Shown here one piece after another: positions 7,935-13,545 of a DNA stretch of 13,545 nt; position 1 is the first letter of the stretch; every line of letters starts with the position of its first letter. Source of the DNA: Bacillota bacterium (GTDB taxonomy: Bacteria; Bacillota; UBA4882; UBA8346); assembly GCA_003501335.1 (NCBI GenBank), contig DNPQ01000416.1, positions 1 to 13,545 of the forward strand, written 5' to 3'. The notes under the pieces were generated by a model. That model saw nothing but the letters and a program-made list of their open reading frames with translations, searched no databases and was not told where the DNA came from. The translations under genes and the position numbers were made by a program.

Positions 7935-10071
7935 TTTTAACAACCTCCATCAAATATTCCGGAGTGATGGGAAGCCGGTGAATCGGCACTCCCAAAGCAT
8001 TACTGACTGCAGCAGCCAGTGCCGGCGCTCCACCGATCAAAGTCAGTTCACCGGCACCCTTAGCCCCAAAAGGACCATCAGCGTAAAGATTATCAATCAA
8101 GCGGTGTTCCATTTTAACACTATCCATAGCAGTCGGTATAATATAATCGGTTACCGAACGCTGCTGTATTTTCCCTTGACGGCATTCCATTTTTTCCAAA
8201 CATCCAAACCCTAGTCCCTGCAAAATTCCGCCTTCAATCTGGCCCCGCATTATCCGGTCATCAATGGCTTTTCCCACATCAAACGCAGACCAAATCCCTT
8301 TGATTTGGACTTCGTAAGTTCGCGGATCCACTTCAACTTCGACTGCATTCACACCCCAGGAGAAAGCCGGATAAGCGTCCCCCCGAAATGTGGCATCATC
8401 CCACTGCATATCGAGAGGATGACGGTAATTTTCAACTACTTCCACTTCTCCCGGCTCATTTAAACGCGGTTTCAATTTTAAAGCTGCTTCCTCCAGTAAT
8501 TTGCCGACGATCATCACGGTTCTGGAGGCCACGGTGGGACCGGAATTAGGAACCAGGGTCGTATCCGGATTCTGATATATAATCGATTCTATCGGTAAGT
8601 CCAGCGAATTTGCTACAATCTTCCGTAAAGTCGTTTTCAGGCCTTGCCCCATATCGGTATTGGCTGCTAAAATCTCCACCTTGCCGTCCGGCAATTTTCT
8701 CAATTTCACCTGGGATTTAATAAAATCCCGCTCCCCACTGCCGGTGAATCCGCAGCCATGCAAAAACAAAGACATACCAATGCCTTTTAAAGCTTTTTCT
8801 TTGCTACTTCTGAATTCATTGGTTTTACGACGATAATCCGAAATTTGATCGACAGCGGCAATCAACTCCGGTAATTTCACTTCTTGGCGGAAGGTTCCAC
8901 TGGTAATCGTCAATTCACCTTTTTGGACCAAATGTTTCATTTTAAATTCTAACGGGTCAAGGTCTAGTTTTTGGGCCATGATTTGCATTAACATTTCAAT
9001 GGCGAAAATGGCCTGCGGCGCTCCAAACCCGCGAAAAGCCCCGTTGGGAACCGTATTGGTCGCTACTGTGCGTCCACGTACCTCAATATTGGGGATTTGA
9101 TAAACCCCTGCAATATTAAACATTCCCCGTTGCAAAACGACGTTGGATAATCCGCAATAGGCTCCGGCGTTATAGCGAATGTCGGCTTGCAGAGCCGTAA
9201 TTTTAAAGTTTTCATCCACAGCGGACCGAAGCCGGATTACCGCAGGATGGCGTTTCGTGGTAACCTCCAGATCTTCACTGCGATCAAAAATCAGCTGGAC
9301 GGGCTTGCCTGTTTTATAAGCCGCTACGGCCACCTGTCCACCGATGAGCGATGGATAATCCTCTTTACCGCCAAAGGCTCCTCCCAAAGTTGTTTGGACC
9401 ACTTTGACCCGCTCACTCCCCCAGCCGAAAGCTTGCATGAGAGCGTCCCTTACATAATAAGGGCATTGAATAGAGCCATACACCGTAATCTGGTTATTTT
9501 CATAAACGCCAATCACCCCTTGGGGTTCCAAATAAAGTTGCTCCTGATACCCGGTGGTAAATTCTTCTTCAAAAATAAACTTACCCTGGGCAAACCCCGC
9601 TTCCTGATTTCCTTTGGTGATCTGGTAATCGGCAAAATATTTTTTATCTTCGAAGATCGGTTGGAAATCGGGTGTTTCGGCATCCTCCATTGTTAAAATC
9701 GGCGGAATATCCTGATAGTCGACTCGAATTTGAGCCATGATTTCCAAGAGTATTTGCTTCTCCGGACCCACCACCAATAAAATCGGCTCTCCGATATAAT
9801 TAACCCGGTCTTCGGCAAAAAAAGGCTGGTCATTGATTACGATTTTGACCCGGTTTTGACCGGGGATATCCGAGTGGTCGACAATAAAATACCCTTCCGG
9901 CAACTCCGGCCGGTGGATCGCTTTAATCCAGGCCCTGGCCTTTTCGGATCGCAAAGTTTTGGCATATAACATCCCCGGCAGTTTGATGTCTGCCACATAA
10001 GCAGCTTCGCCAGTAACCTTTTCCCGGTGGTCTACTTTTTGAACCGGTATATTGATATCAGCACTCATCAT
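7918..10071 (-). CDS. Molybdopterin-binding (large) subunit, xanthine-dehydrogenase type
   Basis: 717 residues; hydroxylates the substrate with water-derived oxygen at the Mo centre. The N-terminal 'hammerhead' domain runs to about residue 130, and the remainder is the molybdopterin-binding part. Motifs: LGGAFGGKE (229-237), AFRGFGAPQ (345-353), DMGQG (473-477), SGPTVASRT (510-518) and FGAKGAGE (668-675). E237 (end of GGKE) and R315 (in VLQRGMF) line up with the substrate-binding Glu802/Arg880 of bovine xanthine oxidase (Glu232/Arg310 in Rhodobacter). They are 78 residues apart in all three. E675 is the catalytic base. Aldehyde oxidases lack the Glu/Arg pair, so a purine substrate is favoured (inference). 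The start is the ATG pair at 10071/10068 behind GGAGG (10076-10080). The open frame extends to 10110 but has no ribosome site there and runs through the mocA remnant. By its GAKGAGE motif it is not a close copy of E. coli XdhD. A selenium ligand at Mo, common in clusters of this type, cannot be seen from sequence. Confidence 0.95.
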   Translation of the reverse strand: MMSADINIPVQKVDHREKVTGEAAYVADIKLPGMLYAKTLRSEKARAWIKAIHRPELPEGYFIVDHSDIPGQNRVKIVINDQPFFAEDRVNYIGEPILLVVGPEKQILLEIMAQIRVDYQDIPPILTMEDAETPDFQPIFEDKKYFADYQITKGNQEAGFAQGKFIFEEEFTTGYQEQLYLEPQGVIGVYENNQITVYGSIQCPYYVRDALMQAFGWGSERVKVVQTTLGGAFGGKEDYPSLIGGQVAVAAYKTGKPVQLIFDRSEDLEVTTKRHPAVIRLRSAVDENFKITALQADIRYNAGAYCGLSNVVLQRGMFNIAGVYQIPNIEVRGRTVATNTVPNGAFRGFGAPQAIFAIEMLMQIMAQKLDLDPLEFKMKHLVQKGELTITSGTFRQEVKLPELIAAVDQISDYRRKTNEFRSSKEKALKGIGMSLFLHGCGFTGSGERDFIKSQVKLRKLPDGKVEILAANTDMGQGLKTTLRKIVANSLDLPIESIIYQNPDTTLVPNSGPTVASRTVMIVGKLLEEAALKLKPRLNEPGEVEVVENYRHPLDMQWDDATFRGDAYPAFSWGVNAVEVEVDPRTYEVQIKGIWSAFDVGKAIDDRIMRGQIEGGILQGLGFGCLEKMECRQGKIQQRSVTDYIIPTAMDSVKMEHRLIDNLYADGPFGAKGAGELTLIGGAPALAAAVSNALGVPIHRLPITPEYLMEVVKNGKAD
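7944..7948 (-). promoter_or_regulatory. Ribosome binding site of the 2Fe-2S subunit
   Basis: GGAGG on the minus strand within the last codons of the large-subunit gene, nine bases before ATG 7934; it rules against the TTG at 7943. Confidence 0.55.
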
Positions 10072-10231
10072 AACGCCTCCTCGACTTCTCCAATATCCGC
10101 TCATAATCATCCGGCGTATCCAAATCGATTAAAACCCCTTCACTCTCCACTGTTACGGTCTGAAAACCTTTCCCCTGTATAAAATCGCGTAAATTTAAGG
10201 AATCCGGCATCTCCGACAATTCTCCAGCTAT
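10058..10231 (-). pseudogene. mocA: Remnant of mocA/ygfJ (molybdenum cofactor cytidylyltransferase), C-terminal fragment
   Basis: Fifty-seven codons open between an in-frame TGA (10232-10234) and the stop at 10058-10060. The translation contains NLRDFIQGKGF, TVTVESEGVLIDLDTPDDY and ERILEK, which matches the C-terminal end of E. coli MocA (NMRQALL ... IILDIDTPDDF). The signature DxDTPxDy is typical of MobA/MocA-like nucleotidyltransferases. Intact proteins are about 190-200 residues. The missing three quarters include the N-terminal nucleotide loop (AAGxSxRMG) and the catalytic GDMP-type motif, and neither occurs in the preceding sequence, which is the end of ygeY. MocA makes the cytosine-dinucleotide form of the cofactor used by xanthine-dehydrogenase-family enzymes. 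The fragment's stop overlaps the start of the large subunit by 14 bp, a fossil of operon coupling. No ribosome site with good spacing precedes it. The deletion edge lies at about 10232-10240. A short residual peptide may be made but could not be active. Confidence 0.82.
10076..10080 (-). promoter_or_regulatory. Ribosome binding site of the molybdopterin subunit
   Basis: GGAGG on the minus strand lies four bases before ATG 10071 and seven before ATG 10068. The second ATG has the better spacing; the product differs by one residue. It lies inside the mocA remnant. Confidence 0.6.
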
Positions 10232-10239
10232 TCATATTT

Positions 10240-11505
10240 TCATTTTGCCAGATTCTCTGTAACCTTCGGCATCTCGGCGGCATATTTTTGAACAAATAGA
10301 CTTGGAATAGCCGCATACATTGCGGTAGCTTTGACCAGCTCATCCTTCCAGGTTTTCTCATTGGGAGCATGAGCTTCTTCTTCATGTCCAGGCCCAAAGC
10401 CAATACAAGGTATACCATATTTGCCCATAATCGAAACCCCATTGGTGGAAAATGTCCATTTATCCATTACAGGCTGGCCGCAAAACAAACCCTGATAAAC
10501 CTCAGACAATGTCCTACAGACCGGATGTTCTTCCTCAATATACCAGGTTGGAAAATAGGCATCGGTCGGATAAACGAGGCCGGTATAGGAAGGCCTTTGA
10601 TATTCATACATGGTCACTTCGGCTCCCACAGCCTTCACAGCCGGCAGGTTTCGGATTTGCCCAAGGGCAAATTCTTTATCCTCGTTCACGGTTAGACGGC
10701 GATCCACGGAAATCCAGCAACTATCGGCAACTGCACAACGAGACGGTGATGTAAAGAAAATTTCTGAAACTGTGAGACTGCCTTTGCCCAAAAAATGATG
10801 AGTGGTTAAATTCTCATGTAATGCCCGGAGCTCAGTTAAGATAGACGCCATTTTATAAATGGCATTATCGCCCCGTTCCGGCGCCGAACCGTGACAGCTC
10901 ACTCCCTGAGTACTGATTTTTATCTCCATCCGGCCCCGTTGACCCCGATAGATGTTGCATGAGGTGGGTTCGGTAATAACAACAAATTCCGGCCTGATTT
11001 TTGATTCTTGGATAATGTATTGCCAGCACAAACCGTCACAATCTTCTTCCTGAACCGATCCCACGACGAGTAAAGTATAATCGTCCTCCAGCTTTAAATC
11101 TTTGATAATCTTTGCCGCATATACCATGGCAGCCATACCACCGGTCTGATCGCTGGATCCACGGCCCCCGATGATTTTCTCATCCTCAATCCCCCGATAA
11201 GGATCAAACTTCCAGAGCTTGGCGTTGCCGATTCCTACTGTATCAATATGAGCGTCCATAGCAATCAGATGTTTACCATGGCCCACATAGCCCAAAATAT
11301 TGCCCATCGGATCAATGGTGACTTTATCAAAACCGACTTTCTCCATTTCGCTCTTGATCCGCTGGATTACTTTTTCTTCCTGGGCACTTTCGCTGGGTAT
11401 AGCAATCAAGTCCCTTAAGAAACTTGAAATCTGCGGTCGGTACTTTTCAGCGGCCTTCAAAATCTCTGTAAACTCAGTCATCGTAACATCCCCTATCGTA
11501 TTCAT
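10240..11505 (-). CDS. ygeY: YgeY, M20-family metallohydrolase of the purine cluster
   Basis: 421 residues, M20 (ArgE/DapE/ACY1) fold; long stretches match E. coli YgeY (about 403 residues) nearly word for word. Metal and catalytic residues: H86 and D88 in AMDAHIDTVG, bridging D119 in GGRGSSDQTGG, general base E153 and metal E154 in VQEEDCDG, E179 in TEPTSCN, and H379 in EAHAPNEKT. The dimerisation or lid domain sits between about residues 190 and 310 (QGVSCHGSAPERGDNA). Family members cleave amide bonds of N-acyl amino acids; in this cluster the likely substrate is a ureido or carbamoyl amino acid derived from the purine (inference). ATG 11505 has AGGAG nine bases upstream and starts 19 bp after the preceding stop. 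An alternative ATG at 11481 (MTEFTE) with a weaker GGGG site would give 413 residues. The C-terminus extends some 15 residues past the E. coli end and stops just before the mocA deletion edge. Confidence 0.95.
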   Translation of the reverse strand: MNTIGDVTMTEFTEILKAAEKYRPQISSFLRDLIAIPSESAQEEKVIQRIKSEMEKVGFDKVTIDPMGNILGYVGHGKHLIAMDAHIDTVGIGNAKLWKFDPYRGIEDEKIIGGRGSSDQTGGMAAMVYAAKIIKDLKLEDDYTLLVVGSVQEEDCDGLCWQYIIQESKIRPEFVVITEPTSCNIYRGQRGRMEIKISTQGVSCHGSAPERGDNAIYKMASILTELRALHENLTTHHFLGKGSLTVSEIFFTSPSRCAVADSCWISVDRRLTVNEDKEFALGQIRNLPAVKAVGAEVTMYEYQRPSYTGLVYPTDAYFPTWYIEEEHPVCRTLSEVYQGLFCGQPVMDKWTFSTNGVSIMGKYGIPCIGFGPGHEEEAHAPNEKTWKDELVKATAMYAAIPSLFVQKYAAEMPKVTENLAK

Positions 11506-11524
11506 TATATGGTGCTCCTAGACG

Positions 11525-12760
11525 TTAGGAATTCAACGCCTTTTCAACTTCCTTAATATCCGGTTCGATGACCCAGGGCTTCCCCGCAGCCAAGGCCGCA
11601 CTTTTTATATCTTTCAAACCGCTGCCACTAACGATACTGACCACTTTTTCATTACCGGTGAGCATCCCTGATTGCTTCATTTTCATGATTCCGGCAAAGC
11701 TGGTAACACCAGCAGGCTCGCCAAAAATACCGGTTTTTTGAGCCAGTAATTTGATGGCTGCCAATATTTCTTGATCGGTTACATCAACCATCCAACCTCC
11801 GGACTCATTGACGGCATTGAGGGCTTTAATCCCGTTTCTGGGGATTCCCACCGAAATGCTGTCGGCAATCGTTTGCGGTTTACGATATTCAAATGTATAA
11901 CTCTTTTTTGCAAAAGCCCGGCTTACCGGGTTTGACGCCGCAGCCTGAACACCCACGATTTTAGGCATTTTATCGGTCAGACCGAGAATCTGGCATTCTT
12001 TAAAACCCTTCCAAACACCGGCAATGGTACACCCATCCCCTACAGCCACCACTGCGATGTCCGGAACTTTCCAGTCAAGTTGTTCACAAATTTCATAGGC
12101 TACCGTCTTCTTGCCTTCCACCAGATAGGGATTAATGGCACAACTCCGGTTATACCATCCGAACTCAGCCGCTGCTTTAAAACAAAGTTCCACCGCTACA
12201 TCATAAGTACCTTTCACCAGGAAAACGTGGGAACCGTAAATCAGAAGTTGGGTCACCTTGGCTTCGGGAGCTGTCTCCGGTACGAAAATATAAGTTTCAA
12301 TCCCAGCACTGGCTGCAAACCCGGATAATGAAGAAGCGGCATTTCCTGTCGAAGCGGCACAAATCACCTTTCGGCCCAGTTCAACCGCTTTAGCGACTCC
12401 TACAGCACTGGCCCGATCTTTGAGAGAAGCCGTGGGATTGCGGGAATCATCTTTGAGATAAAAACTCTTCAAACCGGTTTCCCGGACAAACTGATTGATT
12501 TCATATAATGGTGTCCAACCGACATGCAAAGGCTGAATACCCTTGGTACCCTCCAGCGGAATCGCCGGCAGATAGCGCCATAATGAATAATCATGATTAT
12601 TTCCAAAATAAGCCGCGGTCATTTCTTCCCTTATCCTGTCATAATCCAATACCACATCCAGGATCCCGTCAATACCGCAATCCTCACAAGTATAGAGTAC
12701 TTCTCCTTCATGGTACTCCCGTCCACATTTCACGCACTTCAGCTTCAATACTTTGCTCAT
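11525..12760 (-). CDS. Zinc-ribbon, threonine-synthase-like PLP enzyme in the ygeX position
   Basis: 411 residues, fold-type II PLP enzyme. An N-terminal zinc ribbon uses C9, C12, C25 and C28. The Schiff-base lysine is K114 in NPTASLKDRAS, the phosphate-binding loop is ASTGNAASS (136-144), a glycine-rich segment reads VGDGCTIAGVWKGF (240-253), and SGSGLKD is near 378-384. The LKDRA context and ribbon are those of threonine synthase, but the glycine segment differs from the VGNAGN form of true ThrC and recalls threonine-dehydratase-type GxGxxxxG loops. E. coli has diaminopropionate ammonia-lyase (YgeX) at this spot between the carbamate kinase side and ygeY. YgeX is also fold-type II but has no zinc ribbon and a different active-site word (AFKMLGG). 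It starts 27 bp after arcC, with AAGGG before the ATG. No threonine-pathway gene is nearby, so a beta-elimination or replacement role in purine breakdown is more likely than threonine synthesis (inference). Databases will probably label it 'threonine synthase'. Confidence 0.85.
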   Translation of the reverse strand: MSKVLKLKCVKCGREYHEGEVLYTCEDCGIDGILDVVLDYDRIREEMTAAYFGNNHDYSLWRYLPAIPLEGTKGIQPLHVGWTPLYEINQFVRETGLKSFYLKDDSRNPTASLKDRASAVGVAKAVELGRKVICAASTGNAASSLSGFAASAGIETYIFVPETAPEAKVTQLLIYGSHVFLVKGTYDVAVELCFKAAAEFGWYNRSCAINPYLVEGKKTVAYEICEQLDWKVPDIAVVAVGDGCTIAGVWKGFKECQILGLTDKMPKIVGVQAAASNPVSRAFAKKSYTFEYRKPQTIADSISVGIPRNGIKALNAVNESGGWMVDVTDQEILAAIKLLAQKTGIFGEPAGVTSFAGIMKMKQSGMLTGNEKVVSIVSGSGLKDIKSAALAAGKPWVIEPDIKEVEKALNS

Positions 12761-12787
12761 TTTGAATTCATCCCTTACCTATAGAGA

Positions 12788-13545
12788 TTAACAGCCTGAA
12801 ATTACTGTCCCCGTTTCTCCCTTCAATGAGGCCACCGCTTTATCCAGTGAAGTAATAATTGTTTGTTTGCCTGGGGTTTTTGCAAACATCATTCCGGCTT
12901 GAATTTTTGGTAACATGCTGCCTGGGGCGAAATGTCCTTCGGCAATATAACGCTCACACTCAGATACTGTCAAATGTTCCAACTCTCTCTGGCCTGGCCG
13001 GTGATAGTTGAGCGACACTTTTTCGACTTCGGTGAGGATTAGCAAAATATCGGCTTCAACCTCCTCTGCCAGCTTCTCGGCAGCCAAGTCTTTGTCTATC
13101 ACTGCGGCAATCCCTTCCAGAGATCCGTCTTCTTTCTCAACGACCGGGATTCCACCGCCTCCCACTGTAACAACAATGGTCGAATCCCATAATTCCTTAA
13201 TCGAATGAATTTCCACAATTCTTCTGGGCATCGGTGAAGCAACAACACGGCGCCATCCCCGACCGGCATCTTCCCGCATAGTAAAATTCTTTTCACTAAT
13301 GAGTTGTTTGGCTTCCTCTTCCGAATAAAAAGGCCCAATGGGTTTGGTTGGATTGAGAAATGCCGGATCGTCCGGGTCAACCACTACTTGAGTTATCAAG
13401 GTTACTACCGGTAATATGCGGTTCCTTTTTGCCAGCGCGTAGGTGAGCCCTTTCTGAATATGATAACCGATATATCCTTGGGTCATAGCGATACAAACAT
13501 TTAAAGGCATCGCCGGAGTTACACTGGAAGCAGTCTCCGTCGCCA
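12788..13545 (-). CDS. arcC: Carbamate kinase (partial, 5' end beyond window)
   Basis: Catalyses carbamoyl phosphate + ADP to carbamate + ATP, the energy-yielding last step of purine, arginine and allantoin fermentations. The frame runs off the right edge: codons read ATETASSVTPAMPLNVC, so the ATG at 13510 is internal (MPLxVCxAMTQGYIGY is a family-wide motif about 60-80 residues in). About 252 of the usual 310 or so residues are visible. Further signatures: VDPDDPAFLNPTKPIGPFY, GRGWRRVVASP, VTVGGGGIPV, GIAAVIDKDLAAEKLAEEV and ILTEVEKVSLNY. All belong to the amino-acid-kinase fold of ArcC/YqeA, with the glycine-rich nucleotide loop and the DKD segment intact. It is the most upstream gene visible in the operon. 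Neither ygeW (carbamoyltransferase) nor hyuA is in view; they may lie further to the right. Confidence 0.95.
   Translation of the reverse strand, partial: ATETASSVTPAMPLNVCIAMTQGYIGYHIQKGLTYALAKRNRILPVVTLITQVVVDPDDPAFLNPTKPIGPFYSEEEAKQLISEKNFTMREDAGRGWRRVVASPMPRRIVEIHSIKELWDSTIVVTVGGGGIPVVEKEDGSLEGIAAVIDKDLAAEKLAEEVEADILLILTEVEKVSLNYHRPGQRELEHLTVSECERYIAEGHFAPGSMLPKIQAGMMFAKTPGKQTIITSLDKAVASLKGETGTVISGC

Noticed and set aside
10072..10110. A start for the large subunit at 10108-10110
   Set aside because: No ribosome site there; GGAGG sits just before the ATG pair at 10071/10068, and the extra residues come from the mocA remnant read in another frame.
10140..10442. A 100-codon minus-strand frame overlapping the end of ygeY
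   Set aside because: It is a shadow frame of ygeY and the mocA remnant with no recognisable domain. GDAGF in it briefly resembled a frameshifted MocA segment, but the neighbouring frame reads continuously as MocA without a shift.
13510..13545. Treating ATG 13510 as the start of a short carbamate kinase
   Set aside because: The frame stays open to the window edge and the codons upstream (ATETASSVTPA) continue the protein; MPLNVC is an internal motif of the family. The gene is partial, not truncated.
1..13545. CRISPR arrays, tRNA or rRNA genes, insertion sequences
   Set aside because: No regularly spaced repeats, cloverleaf-like segments, rRNA signatures, transposase frames or terminal inverted repeats were seen on either strand.

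Overview
The window holds most of an anaerobic purine (urate/xanthine) degradation cluster of the E. coli yge/ygf ('selenium-dependent molybdenum hydroxylase') type, on the minus strand from the right edge to about position 2086. A molybdenum-cofactor gene (plus strand) and a lone MFS transporter (minus strand) follow at the left. Strong GGAGG-type ribosome sites, tight gene packing, moderate GC, and single-domain subunits of the molybdenum enzyme suggest an anaerobic Bacillota (Firmicutes)-like bacterium. I cannot name a genus from sequence alone.

Reading the cluster in its own direction (right to left): carbamate kinase arcC/yqeA (12788-13545, 5' end cut by the window); a zinc-ribbon, threonine-synthase-like PLP enzyme (11525-12760) where E. 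coli has ygeX; the M20 hydrolase ygeY (10240-11505); a 57-codon remnant of mocA/ygfJ (10058-10231); the three subunits of a xanthine-dehydrogenase-family enzyme in the order molybdopterin (7918-10071), 2Fe-2S (7458-7934) and FAD (6619-7464), with overlapping ends; amidohydrolase ssnA (5272-6603); and the large iron-sulfur flavoprotein ygfK (2086-5154). Gaps are 15-27 bp or overlaps, except about 168 bp holding the mocA remnant and a 117-bp gap before ygfK that contains an inverted repeat. The genes read as one operon.

How the genes probably work together: the molybdenum hydroxylase and YgfK do the redox chemistry on the purine ring, SsnA and YgeY hydrolyse ring-opening products, the PLP enzyme breaks down the amino-acid-like intermediate, and carbamate kinase recovers ATP from carbamoyl phosphate. 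The roles come from the known yge cluster; individual steps here are inference. The pocket residues that bind purine in xanthine dehydrogenases (Glu and Arg exactly 78 residues apart, plus the catalytic Glu) are all present. ygeW and hyuA are not in the window and may lie to the right.

Both molybdenum-cofactor maturation genes in the window are damaged while every catalytic gene is intact. mocA survives only as its C-terminal quarter, and the plus-strand mogA/moaB gene (1588-2070) has two single-base frameshifts that cancel each other. The 251-bp intergenic region between mogA and the MFS gene holds a plausible promoter for each, with inverted and direct repeats. A 12-bp hairpin at 31-59, fully paired only as minus-strand RNA, is the likely terminator of the MFS gene.
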